Counted from the first letter of the stretch, positions 56,432 to 64,000 are shown. The stretch is 64,000 nucleotides of DNA from Elizabethkingia miricola (GCF_001675285.1 NZ_LSGQ01000003.1:496001-560000), one strand, 5' to 3'. The notes: generated by a model from the sequence alone, not told the origin. A program made the numbers and translations.

Positions 56432-57886
56432 ATGAAATTAACTAAAATATACTCTTTAACATTAATCACAGTATTAGGTTTGTCGGGCTGTAGTAAAGTC
56501 GAAGATTATCAGGATGATCCTAATCGTGTCGTACGTGTAAGTCCGGATTTCCTGTTGCCTGATATCGAGGTGAATGCATTTAAAAATATTGATGCAGGTG
56601 CAGCATTAGCATCCAGACAACTGGCTTATATAAATGGCGTTAATGCTCAGCAATATTATAACTGGCAACGCGGATCATTTAGCAATTATGACAATATCAA
56701 GCAGGTAGAAAAAATGGTACAGGAGGCTGACAGAACGGGTAATCCGATTTATAAGTCTTTGGCTCGCTTTTTTAGATCTTACTTTTTTATCTCACTTACC
56801 GAAACTTATGGTGATATTCCGTATAGTGAAGCAGTAAAAGATGGTGTTTTTGCTCCTAAATATGATGATCAGAAAAGTGTTTACAAAGGAGTGCTTAATG
56901 AATTGGCTTTAGCCAATACAGAGCTTTCTAAGTTCAATACAAATATTAGCGGTGATATTATTTATAATGGTAATCTGCTTAAATGGAGAAAACTGATTAA
57001 TTCCTACAGGTTAAGAATCCTAATGGATTTATCTAAAAGAGCTGATGATTCGGATCTGAATATAAAACAGACTTTCGCTGATATTGTGAATAATCCGTCT
57101 CAGAACCCTATTATGGAAGGAAGTGCGGATAGTGGTGCTTTGCCGTTTTATAATCTGGTGAATAATCGTTATCCTTATTTCAATAGCAATGATCTGAAAA
57201 CAGCCTATTATATGGAGGGAAGTTTTGTGAAGAAACTCAAAGATACAAATGATCCAAGGTTATTTAAAATGGCCGAGAAGAAAACGAGTAGTGTAGACAC
57301 AGAGCCTAGTAACCCTTTTAGTTATTATGATGGCCTTTATGGTAGCGGTGATTTAGGGGAAAACTCTAAAAGGGCATCTGATGGTCTGGCATCGAGAATT
57401 AACCCAAGATATTTTGATGATCCTATTAATGAACCAACTTTGTTGATGGGATATGCAGAATTGCAGTTTATTTTGGCGGAGGCTGCTGTAAGAGGCTGGA
57501 TTGGTGGAAATGCAAACGCTTACTATACAAAAGGGATTAGTGCTTCTATGGATTTCTATAAAATTGGAAGTGCAGATGCAGCTGCCTATTTAGCACAATC
57601 TACTATAGCACTGAAACCTAACAGTGAAATAGAGCAGATTATGGATCAGAAGCATACCGCTTTGTTTTTTAATACCGGATGGAGAATTTTCTATGACCAG
57701 AGAAGAACAGGGTTTCCTAAGTTTAATACTGATGGGAAGGGTATTCTGAATGGTGGTAAAATTCCTAAAAGATGGATGTATCCTTCTACAGAAATTACTA
57801 ACAATAATACAAATCTTACCAATGCTGTTAACAGGCAATATCCTGCTGGTGATAATATTAATGGTGTTATGTGGCTGATTAAGTAG
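56432..57886 (+). CDS. SusD/RagB-type surface lipoprotein
   Basis: The 484-residue protein is the lipoprotein lid of the SusC transporter. It has a lipobox (LSGC, C20), the TPR-like helical SusD fold and the family segment RFFRSYFFISLTETYGDIPYSEA (about 111-133). No carbohydrate-specific motif can be read from it. It ends 22 nt before the terminator that closes the locus. Confidence 0.92.
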   Translation: MKLTKIYSLTLITVLGLSGCSKVEDYQDDPNRVVRVSPDFLLPDIEVNAFKNIDAGAALASRQLAYINGVNAQQYYNWQRGSFSNYDNIKQVEKMVQEADRTGNPIYKSLARFFRSYFFISLTETYGDIPYSEAVKDGVFAPKYDDQKSVYKGVLNELALANTELSKFNTNISGDIIYNGNLLKWRKLINSYRLRILMDLSKRADDSDLNIKQTFADIVNNPSQNPIMEGSADSGALPFYNLVNNRYPYFNSNDLKTAYYMEGSFVKKLKDTNDPRLFKMAEKKTSSVDTEPSNPFSYYDGLYGSGDLGENSKRASDGLASRINPRYFDDPINEPTLLMGYAELQFILAEAAVRGWIGGNANAYYTKGISASMDFYKIGSADAAAYLAQSTIALKPNSEIEQIMDQKHTALFFNTGWRIFYDQRRTGFPKFNTDGKGILNGGKIPKRWMYPSTEITNNNTNLTNAVNRQYPAGDNINGVMWLIK

Positions 57887-57908
57887 TATAGATTTTAATA
57901 AAATATAC

Positions 57909-57943
57909 AAGCCTGAATATTATATTCAGGCTTGATTTTTTTT
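57909..57943 (+). terminator. Rho-independent terminator after susD
   Basis: The stem AAGCCTGAATA / TATTCAGGCTT with a TTA loop is followed by eight or more T residues. Confidence 0.93.
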
Positions 57944-58141
57944 AATTTAAAACGTTCTTTCTTTTTGCTCTAAAAATGAATTTTAACTAAAGTGTTTAAA
58001 AACTCAGAGCCTATTTGGATTTTAATTCAAGAAAGCATTAGGCTCCGATAGATTAGCTCGTCAGGCTTAATATGAACTAAACTCACTATATACTTAGATC
58101 AGCCTGAGATCATTCAACATGAAAATGTTTTGGGAGAACAA

Positions 58142-58166
58142 TGTCACTCTGAGCTTGTCGAAGAGT
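58142..58166. repeat. Dispersed intergenic repeat copy
   Basis: The sequence contains GTCACTCTGAGCTTGTCGAA, reverse complement of a word (CTTCGACAAGCTCAGAGTGAC) that I recognise as a common dispersed intergenic repeat in Bacteroidetes and other phyla. Only one copy is present here. Confidence 0.55.
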
Positions 58167-58228
58167 ATTAACTATAAAATATAAACAGGTTCTTAGAATA
58201 AATAGTTGCAAATAATAATAAAACCTGA

Positions 58229-59065
58229 TTAATTAGGGTAATGTATTGCTTTGTTTAGCTCAGCAGGATTGTTGTATTTCTTAATAAGCTCCTGCATGTT
58301 CTTTGTCTGTGTGTTCAGTTCATCCAGATTTTGTATTTCTTTTCCGTTGATATTAATCTTCCAGTCACCATTTGTTTTTGCAAAATTATTTCTTTCATAG
58401 GCAAAAGGGTCATTGTAGTATTCCATAAATAATTTTTGTTTTTGTTGCTCGGTAATCGGTACGGCTTTACTTCCGAAAAATGATTCAACAAAATCCTGAG
58501 TAGGGTAGGTTTCTTTCAGATTCTGGCTTTTTACTAAAGTGTATATAAAGTTTTGTTTGTCATCCTGGATTTCAAAAATTAATCCCGGTAAGCCTCGAAA
58601 TTTAAATGGACCTTCATTAAACGGGATATCCTTACAGAACCAGGCGGTCCAGTTTCTGCCGCCAAATCCGGTAGTCGCTTTTTGTAGTGTGTAATTCTGA
58701 ACTTTTTTAGTTTCGTTAGAAATTTTCCAGTCTACTTTATCGTTTGTTTTATAAGTGTAGTAGCCAAATTTAATTGTGGTAAAGTTTTCGTTTTCAAAAG
58801 AGTTAATCTTACGTTTTACAATTTGCCCGGACATATCGACAAATTTATTATCACTTCCCGTTTTTTTGTTAATGGAGTCTGTTCTCAGCAAATCTCTTCC
58901 GTAAAATTTCACTTCTTTAGGATTGATATCCAGAACCATGTTGAGTTTTGCTCGGTCTGTTTCTGTAGAATCATATTTGAATTGTAACTCGTATATGTAC
59001 CGATGTGTTTGTGATTTAGCAAATATTGTAATAAATAAAATTGCTAAAAAAATAGTGTTTTTCAT
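58229..59065 (-). CDS. GLPGLI family secreted protein (second copy)
   Basis: The 278-residue protein has a signal peptide (about 1-18) and the GLPGLIFEI motif at about 160-168. It resembles the protein at 32163-32984 in length, in the start RYIYELQ, and in the ending PAELNKAIHYP, so the two are paralogues. Function is unknown. Both flanks are long intergenic regions, so it is probably a single-gene unit. Confidence 0.9.
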   Translation of the reverse strand: MKNTIFLAILFITIFAKSQTHRYIYELQFKYDSTETDRAKLNMVLDINPKEVKFYGRDLLRTDSINKKTGSDNKFVDMSGQIVKRKINSFENENFTTIKFGYYTYKTNDKVDWKISNETKKVQNYTLQKATTGFGGRNWTAWFCKDIPFNEGPFKFRGLPGLIFEIQDDKQNFIYTLVKSQNLKETYPTQDFVESFFGSKAVPITEQQKQKLFMEYYNDPFAYERNNFAKTNGDWKININGKEIQNLDELNTQTKNMQELIKKYNNPAELNKAIHYPN

Positions 59066-59462
59066 ACGATATGTAGCATTGGTGTTGATTAAAAATATTA
59101 TAAATCATTATGATTCATCTTTATTTACTAAATTATGAAAAATGCTAATATGAAAAAGAATCGTATTAAATAAATAATACGATTCCCAAAAACACACTTG
59201 ATGAAATGATTATTCATTATTATGAATAACCGATATATAAAAATATATCATTGTAAATTTATAAAAAAATAATGATCTTAACTAATATTTTATGTGTGAA
59301 AAAAATCATTATAATGCTAAATAATCTGTTTTTTTACTTTTTTACTTTCTGGTCTCTAATTTCGTGCTGTTCATAAAGCTTGAAATCAGTTTGTTATATT
59401 TTTCACTGTTAAACGTACATAGAGAACAAAAAGTATTTCAGTAAAGTAAATTAGATCAATTC
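59066..59462. other. AT-rich intergenic region without a recognised gene
   Basis: These 397 nt separate the GLPGLI gene (start 59065, minus) from the oxidoreductase (end 59463, minus). I found no reading frame, hairpin or exact promoter box that I would defend. Confidence 0.6.
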
Positions 59463-60407
59463 TTAAATACGAATCACAATCTTCCCGACTGTTGTTCCAC
59501 TTTCTATCTGCTGATGGGCTTCCTTTATTTCACTCAGCGCATATGTTTTATAGATATGTGGATTTATAATTTCTCTTTCCAGTAAGCCGGCAATATGCTG
59601 CATGTCTTCTCCGCTGGAATATACTTTCATGTAAAAACTGGCATGAAGGTGCTTGGCACGTGCTGCTATTTCATCATCCGCTTTGTATCCTGAAGGAAGT
59701 CCAATAATAGTTCCAAACGGCTTCAATACCTGTATAGATTTCGCAAAATTTTCCCCGCTAATAGCATCCAGTACAAAATCCAGATCATTTAAAACCTCCT
59801 CAAATTTTACCGATTTGTAGTCTATATGCTCATCTGCTCCTAATCCAAGTACAAAATCTTTATTTTTAGCCGATGAGGTTCCGATAACATAAGCGCCCAG
59901 ATGCTTGGCTATTTGTACAGCAAAGTGGCCAACGCCTCCGGAAGCTGCATGAATCAATGTTTTGTCATTTGGGCGAAGCTTGCCATAACTGTTAAATGCC
60001 TGCCATGCGGTTAGCGCAGCAAGAGTACTGGCTGCTGCCTCTTCATGGGATATGTTTTGTGGTTTTTTTGCGAGATGTGCGGCAGGTGCAGCAACATATT
60101 CTGCATACGCCCTACCATGTCCGGTAAAATTAACCATTCCGAAAACCTCATCTCCAATTTGAAATTGCTCAACCTTTGCGCCGACGGCTTCTACGATTCC
60201 GGATATATCCCAGCCTAAAATAATGGGATCATAAGCCAGTAACTCGGGAGCCCAGCCTATACCTTTGCGGATTTTATAATCCACAGGATTGATGCTGATG
60301 GCTTTGGTCCTGATCAGTACTTCATCCTCTCCAATCGTGGGGATGGGAATATCTTTGATTTCCAGTTGATCGATATCACCAAAAGCTTTTAGTACAACGG
60401 CTTTCAT
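59463..60407 (-). CDS. NADP-dependent quinone oxidoreductase-like protein (MDR family)
   Basis: The 314-residue protein is a zinc-free medium-chain dehydrogenase/reductase of the quinone-reductase type. It has the GroES-like N-terminal domain (about 1-120), the NADPH Rossmann motif HAASGGVGHFAVQIAKHLGA (about 153-172) and no structural zinc cysteines. The substrate is unknown. It is the third gene of a probable operon after the WYL regulator and a secreted protein, 42 nt from the latter. Confidence 0.9.
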   Translation of the reverse strand: MKAVVLKAFGDIDQLEIKDIPIPTIGEDEVLIRTKAISINPVDYKIRKGIGWAPELLAYDPIILGWDISGIVEAVGAKVEQFQIGDEVFGMVNFTGHGRAYAEYVAAPAAHLAKKPQNISHEEAAASTLAALTAWQAFNSYGKLRPNDKTLIHAASGGVGHFAVQIAKHLGAYVIGTSSAKNKDFVLGLGADEHIDYKSVKFEEVLNDLDFVLDAISGENFAKSIQVLKPFGTIIGLPSGYKADDEIAARAKHLHASFYMKVYSSGEDMQHIAGLLEREIINPHIYKTYALSEIKEAHQQIESGTTVGKIVIRI

Positions 60408-60449
60408 TCGTTGGTTAAATTTATAATGATTGATAAATTAAGTAGAAAA

Positions 60450-61049
60450 CTATTTGTTTTTCAGGTTTACCTGCGGGATATTGAATGCTGCAACGGCATT
60501 CAAACTTGTCTGAATGTTGGATTTAAGATCTGTCAGAAATTTTTCAATATCCGGAGCATATCCTCTTTCACTAAGCCCGAACAACACAACACCTGGATTA
60601 CCAGAGCTATCTGTAATACTGCGGTAACGGTAGATATTGCGCTCGATAATGGCAACACTGCCTTTGTTATCATTAGCGCTTAGTAAAAAGTCTAAAATAA
60701 TCTCGCCATTGTTTTCATACATCTGGAACTGAACGATAGGATTGGTTTCCTTTAGCTTTTTCAGTTCATTCAGTTTTATACCAGCGATGTCTTTTACAGC
60801 GTAACTGCCGGCGATATAATCTATCATCAGCATTCTTTTGTATTTATCTGTCTGTTCTCCGGGAGTCAGATATTCCTGTTTGTAGTAATTGGTATTCGGA
60901 TGGGAAGACCAGTTGAGGCGCCATGAGGCATTGTCGAACTGTACAGGCCCGGGAATGCTCAGAAAGTCTGTCGCTTTTTGCTGTCCTTTTACAGACATGC
61001 TGAAGAGTATGGCGATCAGTGCCGGAACAATGAGTTTAAATAATTTCAT
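60450..61049 (-). CDS. Hypothetical secreted protein of the WYL operon
   Basis: The 199-residue protein has a signal peptide (about 1-22, ending SVKGQQ) and no recognised domain. It is rich in Asn and Lys with a mixed secondary structure. It lies between the WYL regulator (59 nt upstream) and the oxidoreductase (42 nt downstream) on the same strand, so it likely belongs to the WYL-controlled unit. Function is unknown. Confidence 0.7.
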   Translation of the reverse strand: MKLFKLIVPALIAILFSMSVKGQQKATDFLSIPGPVQFDNASWRLNWSSHPNTNYYKQEYLTPGEQTDKYKRMLMIDYIAGSYAVKDIAGIKLNELKKLKETNPIVQFQMYENNGEIILDFLLSANDNKGSVAIIERNIYRYRSITDSSGNPGVVLFGLSERGYAPDIEKFLTDLKSNIQTSLNAVAAFNIPQVNLKNK

Positions 61050-61108
61050 ACTAATTGTGTGAGTGGTGTTTTACAAAAATATCGAATTATTATCATCAAA
61101 CGGTTATT

Positions 61109-62023
61109 TTATTCATAATTTTTTAAAGCATTTTTCAGATGTGCTGTAATCTGTTCTGAGAGGCATACAGGCTCCAATATTACGGCTTCCTGACCAAAAG
61201 ATAAAACTTCCTGCATAAAATCGTAAGTAGGATGCAGGAAAAACTCGAACCAGATATGTTGTGGTGTTTCTCTGAAACTCTTTTGTGAAGTATGCAGCGG
61301 AAAACTGCGGATGTATTCACCCTGATGGCGGGAACATTTCAGTACAATGCGTTCTGGTTTTTGTTCTGCAAGATTCATCACGCCAAAAGCATTCTGAAAA
61401 TGTTCTTTAAAATTCAGATTGTACTTTTCACGAAACTTTCCGTTGCTTACTTCCAGATAATTGATTCTATCCAATCCAAAAGATTTCAAGGCTTTATCCT
61501 TTGTATCTACGGCAATCAGGTACCATCTGTTTTTAGATTCTTTCAGGGCTAAAGGCTGTACTTTGCGGGAAGTCATCAGTCGGGTCTGATAGCTGAAATG
61601 TTCGAATGTGACCACTCTTTTATTACGAATGGCAAAAAACAGATCATAGAAATGCTCGAGTCCGGTAGGTTTGCGGGTTTCGAAGAATACAAAAGAAGAG
61701 AAATCCGGATGAAGATTCAAGGCATTGCTGATCTGAAAAGATTCCAGAAGTTTTTGGTTGTACTCGTCGATCTCCATTACCGGTCGACTCTCAATGTAAT
61801 AACGGTTGTCGCCTTTCTTTTTGTTGTGGATATTAAGGTTGAAAAGGCTGGCGATTTCTTTAATATCCCTTTGCAGGGTCCGGATAGAGTAACCAGTGAT
61901 CTTGGCATCCTGAAATTCGAAGGAGCCCAACAGGTACTCTTCCAGTTGTGCATAAGTTGCAGGAGAGCTTTCTAATCTCTTAATAATAAGAGCATAGCGG
62001 GTAAGATAGAAATCTTTTTTCAT
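61109..62023 (-). CDS. WYL-domain transcriptional regulator (second copy)
   Basis: The 304-residue protein has an N-terminal winged-helix domain (about 1-70, with RTLQRDIKEIASLF) and a WYL domain (about 125-200, VQPLALKESKNRWYLIAVDT). It resembles the regulator at 38605 in layout and in the C-terminal extension. A TATCTTTG -7 box and the shared palindrome (62121-62145) lie upstream. The downstream genes at 60450 and 59463 are probably controlled by it. Confidence 0.88.
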   Translation of the reverse strand: MKKDFYLTRYALIIKRLESSPATYAQLEEYLLGSFEFQDAKITGYSIRTLQRDIKEIASLFNLNIHNKKKGDNRYYIESRPVMEIDEYNQKLLESFQISNALNLHPDFSSFVFFETRKPTGLEHFYDLFFAIRNKRVVTFEHFSYQTRLMTSRKVQPLALKESKNRWYLIAVDTKDKALKSFGLDRINYLEVSNGKFREKYNLNFKEHFQNAFGVMNLAEQKPERIVLKCSRHQGEYIRSFPLHTSQKSFRETPQHIWFEFFLHPTYDFMQEVLSFGQEAVILEPVCLSEQITAHLKNALKNYE

Positions 62024-62106
62024 GGGGTTATGTTTGTTTTATGGTCACTCTCAACCTCCATGATCACTGAAATCAAGCAGGTTTCGGAGTCATTAATTTT
62101 ATAGAT

Positions 62107-62114
62107 CAAAGATA
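62107..62114 (-). promoter_or_regulatory. -7 element (TATCTTTG) of the second WYL gene
   Basis: This is an exact TAnnTTTG match on the minus strand, 83 nt before the ATG at 62023. The palindrome starts 6 nt upstream of it, as at the first WYL locus. Confidence 0.65.
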
Positions 62115-62120
62115 AAAGAG

Positions 62121-62145
62121 TAGAGCGACAAGATATGTCGTTCTA
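62121..62145. promoter_or_regulatory. Palindromic operator of the second WYL gene
   Basis: The 10-bp arms TAGAGCGACA and TGTCGTTCTA (one mismatch) flank the 5-nt spacer AGATA. The core RCGACAARAYATGTCGTTC is shared with the operator at 38553-38577, with the same spacer length and the same distance to the -7 box. Confidence 0.7.
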
Positions 62146-62296
62146 TATTTTGTGGATAACTTTTTTGGAAAAAAGAGGTTTATTTTAACCTGGATTTAAA
62201 CTCGGAAAATTAATCATTTTGATTATTTTTTCTTTTAGAAAAGCTATGCTAGTATAAACGTTTTGCCCGCATCAATTTAATGTATCATGTATAATA

Positions 62297-62323
62297 AAAC
62301 AAGCTGCCTGAAAAGGCGGCTTG
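62297..62323 (-). terminator. Terminator hairpin after the orphan gene at 62376
   Basis: The arms CAAGCTGCC and GGCGGCTTG (one mismatch) flank a TGAAAA loop, and TTTTATT follows on the minus strand. A nearly identical hairpin occurs at 63290-63317. Confidence 0.7.
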
Positions 62324-62335
62324 ATAAGTATTTTG

Positions 62336-62364
62336 TTAGTCACGAGCTAGAGGCTTGTGCTAGC
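62336..62364. repeat. 29-bp imperfect repeat, copy B
   Basis: Of 29 bases, 23 match the copy at 62696-62724, and all six differences are transitions. It follows the small gene ending at 62376 on the minus strand. Confidence 0.7.
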
Positions 62365-62375
62365 AAGGGACTTTT

Positions 62376-62684
62376 TTAATTGAAAAAATTAACTATACCA
62401 TAAATTTCATTAAATGAGGAATTTGTGTATATTATTAAGTTTATATTAGATCCTTCTATAGATGTGGATTGTATTTTGGTTTCACATGTATTTCTTATGG
62501 TGTTTAATGTTTCCTCAAGGCCTTTTATAGGTCTATTTATCTCTATAGAGATTTCATAACGTACTTGAAATATATCTAAAAAATATTCTCTATCCATAAC
62601 AAATGAATTAATTTCTACTATATCAGGAATGAATATATCATTGTAGTATTTATTTATTATTTCTTGTAATTTCCTTCTTTCCAT
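62376..62684 (-). CDS. Small acidic protein of a toxin-immunity array
   Basis: The 102-residue protein has a mixed alpha/beta pattern and is acidic, as expected for an immunity protein. I do not recognise the family. A copy of the 29-bp repeat lies just upstream (62696-62724) and another just downstream. The position in a string of small same-strand genes after a toxin C-terminus suggests an orphan immunity gene; this is inference. Confidence 0.6.
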   Translation of the reverse strand: MERRKLQEIINKYYNDIFIPDIVEINSFVMDREYFLDIFQVRYEISIEINRPIKGLEETLNTIRNTCETKIQSTSIEGSNINLIIYTNSSFNEIYGIVNFFN

Positions 62685-62695
62685 TGTTTTAGATT

Positions 62696-62724
62696 TTAGT
62701 CATAAGCCAGAGGCTTACGTTAGC
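62696..62724. repeat. 29-bp imperfect repeat, copy A
   Basis: This copy contains the perfect palindrome TAAGCC-AGA-GGCTTA and lies 12 nt upstream of the small gene's ATG at 62684. See copy B at 62336-62364. Confidence 0.7.
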
Positions 62725-62746
62725 GGAAACGTGATCCGTACATTTT

Positions 62747-63250
62747 TTACTTGATATCTTGTTTTATGAAGTAAATTTCTGCTCTGGCTCTATCTTTTGT
62801 CTTCTTACCATTGACAATTCTAAATAAAAGTGGGCTTTTCATCATCATTGTACTGTCTCCAATTTTAAAAATATAATAAGTAGTGCTAAGTGTATCCAGA
62901 TTTTTAAATGTATAGGTTCCAATTGTATTATACTTATTGGCTATAATCACATCTTCATGATTGAACACTCCTTGTTCATTAACAGTTACATTTTCATTGA
63001 CTTTAATTTTGCTTGATGTATCTCGGATATGATCATAGTAAATAATATTTGTTAGCTTCCATTTACCAAAAGCTTTTTCCTGTCGTTCTTTTGATAGATT
63101 TGCTCCTTGATTTAATGCTATATATTTTATAGAATTAGTGTTTTTGTTATTTTTATTATGCTCATTTTTTTTGCAAGAGTATAATATTAGAACAGTAAAA
63201 AGGCTAAATACTATTTTGTTGTTGAATTGATTTAATATCGAGTGCTTCAT
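62747..63250 (-). CDS. Predicted lipoprotein in the toxin-immunity array
   Basis: The 167-residue protein has a lipobox (LILYSC, C26) and an Asn/Lys-rich linker, followed by a beta-rich domain with KAFGKWKLTNIIYYD. It should be an outer- or inner-membrane lipoprotein. The family is unknown. In Bacteroidetes toxin loci, lipoproteins often act as immunity proteins, so an immunity role is possible but unproven. Confidence 0.65.
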   Translation of the reverse strand: MKHSILNQFNNKIVFSLFTVLILYSCKKNEHNKNNKNTNSIKYIALNQGANLSKERQEKAFGKWKLTNIIYYDHIRDTSSKIKVNENVTVNEQGVFNHEDVIIANKYNTIGTYTFKNLDTLSTTYYIFKIGDSTMMMKSPLLFRIVNGKKTKDRARAEIYFIKQDIK

Positions 63251-63283
63251 ATTTTTTTGCTCATACTTAGTAAATATAATCTT

Positions 63284-63317
63284 TTAATAAATAAGCTGCC
63301 TGAAAAGGCAGCTTATT
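63284..63317 (-). terminator. Terminator hairpin after the immunity-like gene at 63377
   Basis: The 11-bp arms AATAAGCTGCC / GGCAGCTTATT flank the loop TGAAAA. The arm core and loop repeat the hairpin at 62300-62323, so the two probably derive from one cassette. The T run on the minus strand is short. Confidence 0.65.
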
Positions 63318-63376
63318 CGAATATTCTATGTTAAAAGCTAGATATCCATACTTGGCGAGGTATCTACTTTAGGTCT

Positions 63377-63848
63377 CTATATTAAAATATCATTTGAATT
63401 AATAATATATTTCCATTCTATATCTGAATTTATCTGATAATTATGATTATTAAACTCTTCATATGTTATGTCATAACTATCAGAATCACTGAATAAAAAT
63501 GTGAATTTTTTGGAATTTATTTTACTCTGAAATAATTCAACACTAAACAAAAAAGGTGCAATCCATTGTTGAGTAGTATCAATTTCACCCAGTATCATGA
63601 TCCCCTGGATTGTGAGTCTTTCATTTTGTGTATTGATGCTCATTATAAGACTGTCATCAATCCATTTATTCATATTACTCCATTCTTCATAATTTGCTTT
63701 CAGAATTGATTCAAGCAACCCTGCCAGTAAAAATGAAGAGTCCCCTAATGTATCATTATAATATTTTGATAATGAATTTTTAAATTCAATATTATTTAAT
63801 AGTTAATTCATGAGTTAACATTTCCAGAATTTCTTGTGATGATTTCAT
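63377..63848 (-). pseudogene. Immunity-like gene with a probable one-base frameshift
   Basis: Read on the minus strand, an ATG at 63848 opens MKSSQEILEMLTHELTIK and stops at 63792. Removing one A of the AAA at 63797-63795 joins it to the next frame (NNIEFKNSLSKYYND), which stays open to 63377 and gives a 156-residue acidic protein. Without the correction, only a TTG at 63718 could start the long part (113 residues). The cause may be a real mutation or a sequence error. It directly follows the toxin fragment by 5 nt, as immunity genes do. Confidence 0.6.
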
Positions 63849-63853
63849 TCTTT

Positions 63854-64000
63854 TTATTGGTCTAAATATTTTTCTAATGATTTAATTAAATCTTGTTCAG
63901 CACCTTGCCTTTGACCATGACCTCTATCTCTTCCCATTTTTGACGTTACTTCTATTCTTCTCCTCGCTGGTGCGAGTGTCTCGCTCATATCAATGTAAAT
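63854..64000 (-). CDS. C-terminus of a polymorphic toxin-like protein (cut by window edge)
   Basis: Only the last 48 residues are visible, in an open frame that continues past 64000. The end is very basic and glycine-rich (ARRRIEVTSKMGRDRGHGQR), then helical (AEQDLIKSLEKYLDQ). Such a tail resembles the C-terminal toxin modules of Rhs or other polymorphic toxins, and small same-strand genes follow. I do not recognise the toxin family, and the identification rests on context. Confidence 0.5.
   Translation of the reverse strand: MYIDMSETLAPARRRIEVTSKMGRDRGHGQRQGAEQDLIKSLEKYLDQ

Larger units (their letters stand above)
57887..58228. other. Intergenic region with a terminator and a dispersed repeat
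   Basis: These 342 nt contain the SusD terminator at 57909-57943 and a GTCACTCTGAGCTTGTCGAAG-type repeat at 58142-58166. I see no gene or promoter in the rest. Confidence 0.7.
62024..62375. other. Regulatory intergenic region upstream of the second WYL gene
   Basis: These 352 nt hold the -7 box at 62107-62114, the palindrome at 62121-62145, a terminator hairpin at 62300-62323 and a 29-bp repeat copy at 62336-62364. No gene is seen. Confidence 0.7.

Overview
The window comes from the chromosome of a Bacteroidetes bacterium of the Flavobacteriia, almost certainly Elizabethkingia, and most likely the E. miricola group. I judge this from the first two genes, which match from memory the classical peptide:N-glycan enzymes endoglycosidase F2 and F3. 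Other supporting signs are low GC, TTG-N18/19-TAnnTTTG promoters, GLPGLI and SusC/SusD families, a short NuoG, and an ATP synthase operon without atpD and atpC. No rRNA, tRNA, CRISPR array or insertion sequence was seen.

Layout. Positions 179-2294 hold the endoF2-endoF3 tandem. A complete 14-subunit complex I operon (nuoA to nuoN, minus strand) fills 2486-16429; an outer-membrane beta-barrel gene sits between nuoF and nuoG. From 16548 to 18676 there are a small membrane protein, an acyltransferase-like protein and a zinc peptidase. The ATP synthase operon (a DUF6168-like gene, then atpB, E, F, H, A, G) runs 18873-24317. Next come a GNAT protein, a CorC/HlyC-type membrane protein, ClpS, a GH95-like glycosidase, the TamL outer-membrane assembly lipoprotein, an rRNA methyltransferase, a GLPGLI protein, and a YtxH/holin-like envelope cluster. 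The translation and nucleotide genes cmk, pyrH and frr follow, then a sulfatase.

Positions 38274-39486 carry a small duplicated zinc-finger-like gene divergent from a WYL regulator; a symmetric operator lies between them. Positions 39660-49958 form a urea/nickel island: a His-rich secreted protein, ureABC, a beta-barrel protein, ureEFGD, a UreH-like nickel permease, a urea channel and a TonB-dependent receptor. The island spans both membranes and the cytoplasm. After an AraC regulator and a DUF4241 protein, 52203-57886 carries a secreted type I phosphodiesterase with a SusC/SusD pair.

The right part (58229-62023, minus strand) holds a second GLPGLI protein and an apparent operon of WYL regulator, secreted protein and quinone-type oxidoreductase. 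The right edge (62376-64000) looks like the 3' end of a polymorphic-toxin locus: a toxin C-terminus cut by the window edge, a probably frameshifted immunity-like gene, and two further small genes separated by repeated spacer motifs and near-identical hairpins.

The most interesting signals lie outside the coding regions. The two WYL regulators share a palindrome (CGACA-N5-TGTCG) that stands 5-6 nt upstream of three TAnnTTTG elements, in place of the -33 box. The urease leader has mutually exclusive hairpins. Strong hairpins also sit inside the atp and ure operons, where subunit ratios would need adjusting.
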